A model generated the notes under the pieces. It was not told the DNA's origin. It saw only the letters and a list, made by a program, of their open reading frames with translations, and searched no databases. The position numbers and the translations under genes are program-made. Positions 1 through 12,589 of a stretch of DNA of 64,000 nucleotides are shown here, in pieces. This stretch comes from Gorsachius magnificus (Eukaryota; Chordata; Aves; Pelecaniformes; Ardeidae): the NCBI GenBank assembly GCA_034008185.1, contig CM067087.1, positions 46,296,090-46,360,089 of the forward strand, written 5' to 3'. The stretch's first letter is position 1. Every line of letters begins with the position of its first letter.

Positions 1-2546
1 CACACCGTGTGTGTGCACGAAAAGATTATTTTAGTTTCTAATTAAGCGAGTATGTCAGACCAGCAGACCTGAGACCCCTTCCAGCTCCTTCCAGTATGGA
101 AGGACAATATAAGAAAATTCCTTAGCAAATGCTTTTGTGCTGCCCTTCCTACTCTTCCCTACTCCTTTCCCTTTCCTTTGGATTTAATAAGTAGCCAGAA
201 GCTTAATTGTAGTAGATAAGCAATAGGTGCAATACAAACTTAAATGTTGTAAAAGAATATTGAGACGTGGATAGCACCTTTTCCAAGTAATTTATGAAGG
301 TACAGAAGGTGTTATGGAAAATGGTGATTTACGTGGATAAAAATTAATTCTATAGCTTCTTCAGTAGATACAGCGCTTACTAGGTCTTGCCATGGGTGTC
401 TGAATATAAGGAAAACTGTATAAAACTCATTTTGGATTGGTCATGTTGAAAAAATAATTTTGAAATGTGATTTTTGTTCAAGAACGATATGCCGTTATTC
501 CTACTTACTGTTTTCATTTAATTCCATTAGTTTGTAGCTGTAGTTTTGTCACCAATGACTGAACTTCAATAAAACTCAGGTGTGTGTTTCAAGTAATATG
601 ACAAATCCCTTAGTCTCTTGGAAACCAAGTGGGAATGAAGAGCCTGGGCAGCTTGTATTATACCAGAGGACCAGACAATCAAAGATATCAAGCTTTTTTA
701 AGTATAGATCTATTTCTTCATATTTTTTAAGAAATAAGCTCTTTTGAAAACATGATTTTCATGTAAAAAAAATCAATTTTTTTTTTAGCAAAAAGATGGG
801 TGGTGGTTTAATACTCTACTGGATTTTGCCAGCACGCAGGCTCAGAGAAAATTGTTGCTTATCTAATTTTACATACCTTGAAAGCAATTTTGAAAAATAG
901 GAGTCATTGAGTAGCATCTTTACTTGTGCCATAAATCAGAGACTTATTTGCATACAAATCAAAATTCAAACCAAAGTGCACTAAAAGTAACAGTGCCCGA
1001 AGTTAGGGATCAACATTAAAATATGACCCCAAGTTTCCACCCTGAGGTAAACCAGAAATCAGGAGATATCTCCTATATCTTCTATGTCTCTGTTGTTGGG
1101 GTTTTGGTTTGTTTGTTATTTTAACTCTGAACACATTCACAGAAAGACGAAATGATTCAGTGGTCTCTGAGATAATGCCTGTAAACAATTCATTAAAATC
1201 TTATCATTGATAGTGTCAAAACTACATGAAATATTCAGCAGATAAATCACATCAACCAGTCATGGTTGGAACTCGTAGCAATGCTAATTCAGAAATGTGT
1301 ACTGAGATGTGTGAAAAAGCGCATTGCAGAAGATGGAAGGGAACTCTCTGTGCTTTCTCTTAACCAATTTTTTCAGCATCGTTCAAAAGAGGCAGTGGTG
1401 AATTCTGAGACAATAAAATTGAGGTTCAGCAAGGAATGATATTGGTCTTAGGAAAAAAAACCCCACCCAACAGTGAACTGGAACAAGGTGGGGAAAAAAA
1501 AAACCCCCGACACTTTAAAACACTGTAACAAATCCTGAGACAAATCTGTAGGGTCAATATTGGAGTGTAAATACACAAGTGGCCATTTTAGAGTTAGAAT
1601 ACTAAACTAAATATAAGCTACAGTGGTCAAGGAGGCAACACCACCTAATTAAAGGTCTGAAGGAGGAGTTCCCCCTACAGGGAATAGATGAAAAACCTTT
1701 TAGATGAAACAGATTGGAAGCTGTAAATGAGATATGTAATTTTTATTAAAAGAGATACAGCAATTTTCCCTATGGTAAGGTCAGCAGGTGAAAAAGGGCT
1801 ACGTGCAAAGTTTTTAGAAATAGAATATATTATTTAGAACAGTCCCTCCTTTTAATTTTTCACCCTCTGAATGAGAGTGTAACTTTAATTACACATTTGC
1901 TTCTTTCAGTAAAGGCTTCTCTCTGGGCTCAGGTTTGGGGTTGGTTTTTTTAACCGCAGCGTATCTTGGTAGTCTTTAAGCACCCCTGTAGTCCTGTTGA
2001 CTTTTTGTCTACTTAAGCTCTACTGAATCAGTGTAAAGATTATTGAATCAGGCTGAAGGCTGATTACAAATGTGTAATAAAACCTGTATAAATGGACATA
2101 AAGGCTATTTTTATACGAATCAAAGCACAGTGACTTTTTGAATTATTTGAACGAGTTGCATGTTGAGTAGATTTGTTGGCAAGCTAATATCATTACTGCT
2201 TGAAATTACATCTCCATTACAAAATCTATTCCCGTATATGTAGGTCGCCGTAGGAGTTTCAATGAAATTCTGTTTAGATGGTCCTGTTTAATTTGTCTCT
2301 GATAAAATGGTGCATTGGTGGCACCATCCTCTGTCCTGATTTGAAGACTGAGTAAAGATAATATCAGTGGATCTAAAGGTTACAAGGTTACTAAAGAAGG
2401 ATTAGTCAGGGATCTGAGCAGCTGATTTTCTTGGGCTGGCCAACACAGCCCTTTTCTGGTCCCGAGATAGGTCCTCCTCGAAAAAAGATGTAAGTCTCTG
2501 GGCCCTTTATATTCAGCGATGCAGTCAGAATTTAATGAGAAAAAAA
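1..2546. other. Non-coding unique sequence, no gene seen
   Basis: AT-rich unique DNA. It holds only short low-complexity pieces: a T10 run near 777-786 and an A/C-rich patch at about 1452-1507. The longest open frame is 61 codons on the minus strand (1003-1188), Arg/Gln-rich with no recognisable domain. No CR1 fragment and no RNA gene was recognised. Confidence 0.6.
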
Positions 2547-2573
2547 GCCATTAATTATACCAGAATTAATGGC
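2547..2573. repeat. Perfect 10-bp inverted repeat (hairpin)
   Basis: The left arm GCCATTAATT and the right arm AATTAATGGC are exact reverse complements, separated by the 7-base loop ATACCAG. Each arm contains an ATTAAT homeodomain-type core. There is no T-run directly after the right arm as a Pol III terminator would need, and the stem is far too short for a pre-miRNA. It may be a paired homeodomain binding site or simply a chance palindrome. Confidence 0.6.
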
Positions 2574-5500
2574 ATCTTTTCCTTTATTTTCTGCTTATAT
2601 ATTTAAAAATCTTAGTCTTTAGTCAGAAAGCAAGCCAAGGCCTTCTCCACCTTGCTCCAAGCTCCTTTGCTGCCATGCCATCCTTGGTCTTTCTTGCTTG
2701 AAACTTGGAAGTGATGCACCATTGCAGACAAAGAAAATGTAAAGTCCTAAATTGTACCTGTTTGAGACATTCAGTTAGAAGTGCCTCAACTACAATCAAC
2801 CCCCCCAGTGTTTAACAAACAGCTGTGATCACTTTGATTGTACCAAGCTACAGTGACCACTTCGGCTTCCCAGGTTAGTTCTGCAAGAATGATTCGGATG
2901 ATCCCAAAGAAGGAACGGGAAGAAGTCTAATGATCAAAATGGAAATCAATAAGGAGGAAATTGCTAAAGAGGAGAGGGAGAGAAGGAAGTTTATCACAGG
3001 CATGCTTGTGAGAGTTGGTCTGGTGTTGGCAGAGAGCCTACTGGTTGCTAAAATAAAAGCTTGTTTTGGAACGGTACAACAGACCAAACAGATTCATCTT
3101 TGGTTTGGCTTTCTGGTTGAAGTTAACTTCTGTATGCAAAATTTCTTCTGTCCCGCTTCCATGTCTTATCGCTAATATTTTAATTTAATTTCTTTCTGAG
3201 ACCACTTTATTAACTGAGCCATAATTTTTCTGCAGCTCTTAACCAGAAGCAGGGTATCGCTTCTTGGAGGCTATCTAAACTGGCTGACTATGTCCTTCAT
3301 GCAACAAAGAACTAGAATCAGTGAATTGGGCAAATTTGCTGCACTAAAGGGAATAATCAGCCATTATGGAGCCTGCTGGGTTGGCTAACCTTAGACTTCT
3401 GCAGAGATGCACCCCAAAAATTACGTGAGACGTTCAGGTCAGAGGCTCAGCCTACAGTGGAAGTGTGGAAGGAGTTGCTGAGATGCTTGGTGGAAAACTG
3501 CTTAACATTGGTTATTCCCTAGCAAGTTGAAGTCTCTCAAAATATAACCGCCTCCTGAATGAAGAAGAGAATCTATATAGAAGATAATAAAATATCGTCT
3601 TGATGGTGTTAGTATTCTGGAGATTACACTAGTATATATTTTATGTTTTCAATATATTACATGGTCAAACTTCGTATAATTCACCAAGGACATTATGGCA
3701 GTGTTGGAGAGGCTAAACTCTTCTCAGGAGTAAGCAGGCATGGTGTCACCATCATGCCCGTTTCCTCTCTGGTTTCATTATGGAGAGGAAAATCTCATTT
3801 AACACAAATTCTACCCTTCTGTAATGTCCATGAGTGAGGATAGAGTGCTGGACTGGACATCAAATCAGTAATATCTGCAAACACCGGCTTTTAACTTAAG
3901 TGGGTCTGCAGGAGATATATCTTACAACTGATCCTTTGAGATCTGTGGGAATGTGAGTAGATGAAGATGATGTAAAAATTAAATGGCCTCAGTTTACTCT
4001 CAGCTAGGCTGTGAGGTGTGAAAGTTATGTCGAAATTTGAGGGTCAATAGCTTTATTTCCATCATTTTGCATACAGTCTTTGAATTTTGCCAACTGTATG
4101 GACTGCCACCGCATGATTATCTTAAATTCAGTCTACTCTGAGGGGTGTTTAAGGGAACTGCTAAGCTACTATTAATATCTCAGGGGACCTGCTGTGTAAT
4201 TTAGGGATGACAGTAATTTTGCAGTTGGTCAAATATTTAACATAGGGTTCAGGTATTGTGTAAATTAGCATTCTATGCCCTGATAAAATCAACTTATTAG
4301 AATACAAATGGGTTTATTGTGACAGTATTGTTCTTCCTAGTTCGTATTTTTCTGCATAACAGTACAGAAATGTGCTTTGCGAGGTTAAGAGTTCTTTTTT
4401 GAAGAATCCTAGGGAGAAATTAATAGAGGATGTGAACTCTGTCCTTTGAGCTGTATTAATTTGGCCAGATTGGAAGACCTAGTAAGTATTTGATCGTAGG
4501 ATGCATGAAGTGCAACATAACCGGTGCCATTAGTTACATCCCTCATCTCTGGGATGGAACAGAAAATCTGTTTACAGAACTGTTTAATTGAATATGCGCC
4601 ATAAAAACTTTTCAGATTTCTTATTAACAATATTACCAGTGATAAATGAAAGTGTATCTATTGTTTAAAATGGAATATTAATTTTAAAAAAAAAATAGTC
4701 CGTATTCAGAATGAGGTATGTAAACCCAGTCATTTGTTCATTAAACCTAAATGATAATGCACTTTGAAACACCTGCACATCCCCTACCTAAGAACCAAAA
4801 TATTTCCACACATATTATGTACATTATCCTAGCTGATTGCTGTTGCTTGACTGCATCCCCCTAGTACCTGCAGTGAGAATGCCATGCAATGTAATCATCA
4901 AGTAATTAAAGGTGGCATTATACAGGTGGAATTATACAGAATGAGGTACCTGATAGAATTTCAGCTGTAAAATATTTGACTCAAATGTAGTGTGGCAGGC
5001 AGAACTTAAGTGAACTCCAAAATGCCCCATTTCTCATAAAATCTCACAAACAAAAAGCTTTCAAGAATATCAGGTGAATCTTCCATTATGATTAGAGATA
5101 AAATCAAGGAAAGCTGATTGTTTTTGTCAATCTATTGGTCTAAAACAAAAAAACCCCAGCATTTAAGCTGCATTCCCATAGATCAGATTGTCACGAGCAG
5201 TTCCTTTTCCATGCGCGTTTTATCTATATAACGAAGATGTTCCCATAAGCTACAAGTGTTTTCTTTGTGCTCGTGCCAAATTGCGTGGCTGTGCTTAACA
5301 AAGTGAGGTCATTCGTGCCACAGTTGTTACAAGCTATTAAAACTCAGTGCAAAATACTCAGAGCATTCATTTTGCCATTGGCAGAAATACCGTGGGCTGA
5401 TAAGCACTGGCGATTGTCAGCAGCTAAAAAAAAAAGAAAGGAAAAATCCTGGGGCTTTAATGTACATAAAGAATAGGTATATCAATAATGTAGAGTTGAT

Positions 5501-5690
5501 TTAGCTAAATGTACATTTTAATGCCAAAATATTAGAGGGAAGAACAGTTGTCAGAATTCTTGACTATTCCTTGTAGTTTCGCAAAATGGACTGGCTAATA
5601 AGCAAGGGGAAACCATAAAATGAGCACCCTCCTTTTCCTTTCACCAAATACTGAGTGATCTCTTTAGTGGACTAATCATTCCTGACTGTG
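2574..5690. other. Non-coding unique sequence, no gene seen
   Basis: Unique AT-rich DNA. An 81-codon plus-strand frame at 2930-3175 begins with a Lys/Glu-rich stretch, but it lacks splice or promoter context and resembles no family I know. Other frames are 60-73 codons. A 14-bp tandem duplication lies at 4912-4939. No interspersed repeat was recognised. Confidence 0.55.
4912..4939. repeat. 14-bp tandem duplication (two copies)
   Basis: GTGGCATTATACAG is followed immediately by GTGGAATTATACAG. The two units differ at one base. This is a small local duplication in otherwise unique sequence, with no known function. Confidence 0.75.
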
Positions 5691-6560
5691 ATTTTTGAAA
5701 TGTCAGTTTAAATTACGCAGCTGAAGTTAATGAAGAACTCGGAGATTTGACAAATTTATTTGCTCTGACAAATAACAAATGTTTGTAGTCCTTGCTTTAA
5801 TTTCAAGCCATTACAGGTGCAGCAGAGATGGGGGAATAACTTCACTTAAAAGTGACGATTTTGCCAGGCAATAACAATCATCCTTTCACTCAGAAGTATA
5901 TTTCCTTTCAGGCGCAGTAATTAAATAAGCAATAGTATTATTAAGTTGAAAAATAAGAAATAAAAAAAAAAAAAAAAAAAAAGAACAGAAACTTCTCGGC
6001 AAGTGGGAGAAAGCGGAAGGTTAAGCCCTGGGCTGCGGTCTGGAAGATGTTTGTAATTGCGTTGTTGTCTGGGTGTTGACTGGTTGATTGAACAGCCTTG
6101 GAGGTGTCCACAAGCTGTCAGGCCAGGGAATTGGAGTTAATGGACAGGTAATATCATGATTGAATGGTAAAAGTGGAGCCTGATCTCTTTGAGGATGGAA
6201 AATCAATAGTCTATTAGATTTGTCAGGATGACAGGGGGAGAAAAAAGCAAAAGTCTGCTGTATTTGCTTGCATTACCAGGGCTGCTCTAATTAAGCACCC
6301 ACCTCGAGATGGAGGAGAACCTGGAGAATTGAAGTAGTAATGAGATTCAGGCTTGAAGTAAATGAAGTAACTGCAGCATAAGGCATGCTGACAGACAATT
6401 AAACCTGTTTATCAATGCCGCTTCTTTCCCGAAATAAAATCTCATATGGCAGCTATAAAATAAGGCTGAACCTGGTACGATCATAAATCTTTCTGCAGCT
6501 TGTGGTTGTGCGCATTATTGTTCAAGTCTGTTTGGAGTTGTTTTCACAAAAATTGTAGAC
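5691..6560. promoter_or_regulatory. Candidate conserved regulatory block
   Basis: Apart from a poly(A) run in its middle, this block is complex, non-repetitive sequence with many transcription-factor-type words. These include AATTA/TAATTA homeodomain cores (for example near 5710, 5920, 6290 and 6400), AACAAT SOX-type words near 5870 and CAGGTG near 5816. No long open frame crosses it; the 61-codon minus-strand frame at 6021-6206 is low-information. The texture resembles developmental enhancers in gene deserts, but that is an inference from word content. No comparison with another species was possible. Confidence 0.3.
5962..5982. repeat. Poly(A) run, A21
   Basis: An uninterrupted run of 21 A residues preceded by AAATAAGAAAT. 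CR1 elements do not end in poly(A), so this is either an independent mononucleotide microsatellite or the tail of an unrecognised retrocopy. No retrocopied gene was recognised just upstream. Confidence 0.95.
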
Positions 6561-9390
6561 GCGTTGGCTAATTCTGAGCTTTACTAAATGAAAGTTTCTG
6601 CTCCTATGAGTATGTGTCCTGCCTAGAATTATTCTGCGTCAGACCTGTGCTCCTTCGCTATTAACTACTGATATCCAATGTGACGCTCCTGGCTTGCTGA
6701 TAGCACGGCGTATCTGGGTACGTGCCAGCCAGTGCAGTGGCACAAGGCAGCTCTCATTCTTCTCTTTTTCTTTCTTGCCGTCAGGAGGTAACTAATCCGC
6801 CTAATTCAATCAACGTGCACCTATCTCATCCACACCTGATAGCAAATGTAATGCTTCTGACACTGGGAATGTTAAGAATGAGCCCATGTTCGCCGGAGTT
6901 CAGTGCTGCACAAAATTGCTGATTTGGATTAAACCTGAAATTCTCCAGGGCTTCAGATGGCTCACGCACATACAGATGCATAGGATTATTATTTCTGTTA
7001 CGTCTTTCCTAATCAGTGAGGTTGAGCAAGTGAAGGGTTTGGGGCTGAAGATTTCTTGTGAGCAAACATTTTACTTTTGCAGGAATCGGTGGTGGGCCTT
7101 TCTCCTCCCGGCGTTCCAACTGACTGCTGCTGGATGACCACGCGAGCGTTCAGGGGCTGCTTTACGTTGCTTGGCACCATTTTTCAGCAGGCAGGTTTAT
7201 GGGGGAAGAAATTCCTTTACCTTGCGGCCCCCCTCTGCCCCCTTTTGCTCCCTACCTGAATTGATTGCTATTCACTGTAGCAAATTGAAGCCAATCTGTT
7301 GCGTGCTCTGTTTCTTAGAGGCAGAAGGCAGTAGGTATCATACAAAGTTAATTGCAGTTTGAAACTGAAAATATATAATTTGGGTTCTTAATACTCTTGG
7401 CCTGCCACTTTGATTAAGTTAATTGTACTATGAGTTGCTGAATGCTCCAGATGACAAAATCAAGGAAGGGTTCTCTGTACATGTATCCGTCTCGGTGAAT
7501 TCACGTCGTATTTTTGCAGTAATTTGTGAGTGAATTTGCAAACACTTCACAAAACTTCTTTGATCAAGGAGAGCGGTTCTATATTGAGTAACTGCTTTGT
7601 CAGGACTCTTCTAGGTGATAATCTACACTAAAGTCCTCGGCAGACTCAGAGGCAGGACCACACTGTTTACTGGACTTTGTTGTATTTCTGTGAGTTGATG
7701 TTTCCATTAGATGTGTGGAACCAGGGAAACTTTCTGTATGTGAAGTACCAAACTAGTACCTTTGTTTTGGCTATTGTATTTGTTAGCCTGTTAAAATGAA
7801 AGGCAATTTATTCTACCCTAGTCTAGGTTTCCATTATTACGTCTACTATATATTAGAATATGAATTTGAATAATTCTGTGTATCTAAAGAGCTATATGAA
7901 GCATTTTGTAACTGATAGAGCTCTACATATGAGTAAGCTGTTTCTTTCACACGTATGTATGCATTCTTTGTAGCTGAATGTTCATTTGATTGCCTTCCCT
8001 TCATTATGAGTTCAGCTTGATAGGAAGTTATTAAAATCACTTCTGCTATTTACTGTATCTTATTTGACTCAGCCTCCACTTAAAGATCCACTGGTTGCTC
8101 TTTGTTTCATCTCAAAATCCCTTCTGCATTGATTTTTTTTTTTTCTCATTTACTTCTATTACTGGATTTGTTATACCAGGCTTAGTGTAACAAAATTAAG
8201 TTTAAGACTATAGCTCCCTCCAGTCTGGACTGATTACGGGTACAAAGATGGGCTAGTTGAAAGACCTTCACTTTTTCTTCACAAAAAAAATAGCTTGTAG
8301 CTTGATCCCGTTTCTTTTTATAAGGATTTTACTGCAGGTTGTGGTGATTACGCTTTAACATTTATTACGTAAGTGCATACTGTGTATGAAGAGAGACATC
8401 TGATATTTCAAATACATATTGTATAGGATGTTTCTTGCACTATTCTACTAGATTGTTTGGGTTAGTAGATTAAATAAATGACAAGTGACAGAGTGGTTTA
8501 AACCGAGTGCCTAGTACAACCTGCCTTCATACCTGCTGTGGTTTAGAATGAAAACAGATATGAGTACAGTGACCTTGATTTAATCTTTGGAGAGTGTTTG
8601 TAGAGCATTAAAAGTTCACAAGTTGTCATGATGATGAACTAATCGACTCGTAGGAGGATACAGAGCAAGTGCCCGAGTCTGAAAGTATTTGACATTTTCT
8701 GGTGGATCGTGAAAGTCTCACTGAGGGGCCAGACCCTCTGGGAATCGAATGCTCTGAGATGCTCTTTGGCACTGGTCACCATTTCTTTAAGTCAGGTCTT
8801 AAAATAGCACAGATTTAAGTTCAGGTCTTGCTGCAGAGTTTTGTAATGTAGTTTGGAAAGCACTTACTCATGTGCTCTCTTGACAGGAACTGGTCAATAC
8901 ACTGTGGCCATGTCATCTGAAACAGAAAACTAGAATTTGGCACGGTGTAGGTTTAGATTTTATGTTCCAAAATCGAGGTTCGTGATCAGTCTGAGTCTGA
9001 TGCCTTCTCTAAAGAAATGGATTTTTGAGTCTGCAGTGGCATCAATTCAGCTTGGTAAGAGAGCCTGTGGTCTCTAAAGGTGCAAAAAAAAAAAAAAAAA
9101 AAAAAAAACCCAAAAACTTTTAATCAAAATGTTGAACAGTACCATAGCAAGTATGACTCCCCATAGAAAGCACAGGACTAACACACAATTACATATTCTT
9201 CAGTCTAAATGCACAGAAACACAAAATAAAGAAAGGGCCTTACCCAAGGACAAGAGTTGCTTGAAATTATTACATTGCAGTTATTACCATGTATTTATGT
9301 GATATAAATAAAAACCCCATTCTACAAAATAAACAGATTAGCTTTCCCTAGAGGTGGCAAGACTCAGGTTAGGTTTTTAAAGCGTGGGTA
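6561..9390. other. Non-coding sequence with overlapping chance ORFs
   Basis: Four overlapping plus-strand frames of 60-83 codons occupy 6722-7362 in different phases. None has a recognisable domain, and their overlap in several phases argues for a stop-poor stretch, not a gene. A T12 run lies at 8133-8144 and an A25 run at 9084-9108. The stretch at about 9225-9380 contains words such as CCTTACCCAAGGACAAGAG that faintly recall ancient MIR/L2-type repeats, which is too weak to call. Confidence 0.5.
9084..9108. repeat. Poly(A) run, A25
   Basis: Twenty-five consecutive A residues, followed by CCC and another short A-run. No CR1 sequence is next to it. It is a mononucleotide tract, possibly the tail of an old retroposed sequence that I cannot identify. 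Confidence 0.95.
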
Positions 9391-9690
9391 GGGTTAATTG
9401 CGAAGCCAGAGACCCTCACTGACAGCAGCACCGACCGCCTGGCAGCCGCTTCCCCTTATTGATACCAAGAGGACGGCAGCTTTGTTTTCTTTGCTTATCT
9501 TAGTTTGGCACTTCAGAACTTTGGGAGAGAGAAAAGACTCCCTGAAACGTTCTTGTTGATGTTGGCAAAATACATCTACTCCAAATGGAATACTGATTTT
9601 TGACAGTCTGGCTGAAATCTGATCCATTGAAATACATAGATCATTGCAGGCTAGTGCAAATGTGGCTTTATAAATCACTCCTTTGACATC
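9391..9690. promoter_or_regulatory. Candidate regulatory block (low confidence)
   Basis: Balanced-composition unique sequence with several CpGs near 9430-9475 and GATA-type TTATCT and TTATTGAT words. A 94-codon minus-strand frame (9394-9678) spans it but shows no domain, signal peptide or repeat pattern. The block stands out from its AT-rich flanks. Whether it is conserved is unknown. Confidence 0.2.
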
Positions 9691-12558
9691 CTGGTGTTTC
9701 AGTGATATTTCCTACCATTCTGGTTTCCAGTCTACGCTGTTCAGAATTCCACACTGCTGTGGCAGAGCAACCGTGTTGTTAGTGCTTAGCAAGAATGCCA
9801 AAAGCAGACTTTTCATTGCACTGGTAACTTCAAGTGGCTTATACTCTGTCTTTATTTAGGTTACACCTTCAATACAAGAAGAATTAAGAAGATGTTGCAG
9901 AACTTCTAACTTTTGCTTTTAAAATAATATTTTAAAATAATTCTGGCATTTATCGGCCAGAATTCCTCTGACAGTCTTCAGTAAGATACTTTAGATTTTG
10001 TCTTCACTTGGAACTAACTTCTTAGAAGGAAACTTTGTAATCTAATATTCCAGCAGTGATAAATGTGAATAAATTAAAAAAAGGCGGCACACGGTTTTTA
10101 AATTCTCTTAAATTTTTGTTGAAATTGTATTGTAAACCCAATGCAGCTCCAAGTGATCGTTCTATAATTTTACAAATCAGAACAGATATGAAAGAAGAGG
10201 TTTTTCATTTCAAGTACTGGTTGCTTTAGAATTGGTTTTTACTTTAGATTTTCTAGCGGCTCTCCCTTAAGTCCTAGATAAGCCATTATTAAGGCTAACC
10301 CGCACCACGTGAAGGTACGTGTGGTCTAAACCAAGGGCCATTTATTTCAGCAGGCAAAAGTCCTTCCACTTGCTTCGCTGCATTTCAGACAACATCCATA
10401 GTTTTTGGTTTCCCTGTCTGTTCTTCCCGATACCTGGGAATGCGGGGAGTTTGTGCTTGTATTTTTTTGCCCCAAATCCTAGATCCTTAAGTCCAGCTGA
10501 CATTTATATAGTCCTGCTTTTAGATTTAGATCTTGGAATTACTGATGAGTGCAAGTCAGTTTTGGTTGTAAATAATGCCAAGCATTTCCATTTCTGGTAC
10601 TTGAAAGAATTGAAGTAATAAAAAAGATCAGGCTATGAGTGACAACTTAAGACCTTACTCACTAGACTGAAAAGGTTATAAAGTTACGATTTAATATGTA
10701 TATACTCCAAAATTTTAAAGCAGCATATAGATAATTCTAGTAGCTCTATAAATACTTAACTGAGCTCCTCGGGCCTATTTTTTTGATGTTACATTCATTG
10801 CAACTATAAATTTAAACTAGACTGTGTCAAAGGAACAATTACAGTTTGTCACAAAAAGGAAAATTTAAGCCCATGTCCTTTTCTTTATAAATTATTAGAC
10901 ATATAAAATGTGTTATTTTCCCCTTACATTTTAAATTCATTTAATGTCAAGTTCACTGCCATCTGGATACATGGTTTTATGCACTTCTCAGGGAGGACTT
11001 ATTCAGCTAATTTTTGCTTCAGTTCAAGCAAAAAATCTTTTTAAAACGAGTTCTCACTGTTTGCAGAGAGAGGCATCTTAAGCCATTTGTGTTTAGGATC
11101 ATAAATCATATTCCATTAGGCATATTAGAAAACAAATTGTTCTTTTCAGAATATACTTTATGGGATATTAGACATGATGCAGCATAATGGACCTAAATCT
11201 TCAGTGAATATATTTTGTGTAAAATGGATCCAATTTGTGTTTAAGGAAGAAAGAAGTTAACTTTCTCTTTACACAGTGCATGCTGCGCTGCAATTTATTA
11301 GCATTTCATTCATAGGGACTGGAATTTTTCCAGCTGCATTCAGCTGAGATCATCTGACCTTGGATTTGAGTTCTGATAATACATTCTCCCCCGTCTTCTG
11401 AGTGCATTTATGCGGTCTATACATTTTAAACAGGGAATATTGATTTGTATAGGTTGTGAAAACAATATCCGAAAGCAGGTTACCACGTATGCTAAAGAAA
11501 TGGAAATAGATCATTTCACTTCCTTCCCAAAGACCCAGCTTCTTTTGACACTGCACATGCTTGTCTTATCTGTAGTATGTAGCCTTAATGAATGCTTTAT
11601 CTTTGGCAGTCATGTGCAGAGCAGAAGTGGTATTGGCCTTGGAGGGCTTTTTGACTTAATTTGCTGGATGCAAAGCCTGTGTTCCCAACAATTTATTATG
11701 TTTCAAAACCATCTCTTGGAACATAAAATGTGCACCTGAGGCTAGCTTTTATTTATTTCTGATCAATTTTGGAAGCCGCGCTATTTTCTGGCATGAAAAA
11801 GTAGCTATCGGTCCACCTTTTCTCTGTCCTCCCCTTACCCCCGATACTTAAAGCATGAATTAAATCAATATGATCATCTATTGATTTGTATAACATCTTT
11901 TGTGTGCTTCAAAGTGCATAGCAGAATTAGAAATCGTGTTAAACTCCAAAAATAATTTGATGGCAGATTACGCTAAGTATTTAATCACTCCAAAAAACCC
12001 AACCCTAACAAATGCCTCGGCTGAATCTCTCATACCAAAATTGATTCTCTTGCACTGGCTTTCAGACTTTGTAAAGTATATATTAAAGAGCTTAACTAGT
12101 AAATTAGAAGACAAGATAACTGCATTGTAGATAAATGAACATTGCTTAGAGAATTTTAACCAGATTTTTCCCTAATTAATTATTCTCTGCTGTGTAGTAA
12201 AAATGAGCAAAAGCAACTCCATGGAAATACAGCATTTTGAATAGATTGGTTTTGTGTAACTGGGAGCAGCGGGTGCATATCTGCCTTTATTTGCATCTCA
12301 TATTTAAGTTGCAAAGTATTTTGGCAGGGTTTGTCATTCATTAGGCATTTCTTCAATGCTTGGTCAAGGAGGATCTTTGTCTTGGTTGAGAACCCAGCCC
12401 CTTTGCTTGGGACATTAAAAAGAAAGGAAAGGAGCATAAACTCTCTGTAAATATGAGAACTTCAAATAGTTTTTACCTCGGTCATATTCCTGTACAGTGA
12501 AAGCCTGTTCAAACGTTCACCATAGTTACTGGCTAGCTTTGGTCATTTTTCTACACAG
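9691..12558. other. Non-coding unique sequence, no gene seen
   Basis: AT-rich unique DNA. Two plus-strand frames, of 99 codons (10319-10618) and 109 codons (11410-11739), are the longest. Neither has a recognisable motif and both lack convincing context. No CR1, LTR or RNA gene was recognised. Confidence 0.55.
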
Positions 12559-12583
12559 ATGGACAAATGGGGTAAAAACCCAG
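12559..12583 (+). other. Possible 25-nt microexon bounded by good splice sites
   Basis: A pyrimidine-rich acceptor ending TTTTTCTACACAG sits directly before a 25-base segment that ends CCCAG. The donor GTGAGA follows. The segment starts with ATG and one frame reads MDKWGKNP. It is not recognised, and a tiny exon defined only by splice motifs may be chance. Confidence 0.12.
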
Positions 12584-12589
12584 GTGAGA

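Noticed and set aside
2930..3175. 81-codon plus-strand frame with a Lys/Glu-rich start
   Set aside because: No domain, no splice or promoter support, and a 70-codon antisense frame covers the same bases. Frames of this size are expected by chance in 64 kb.
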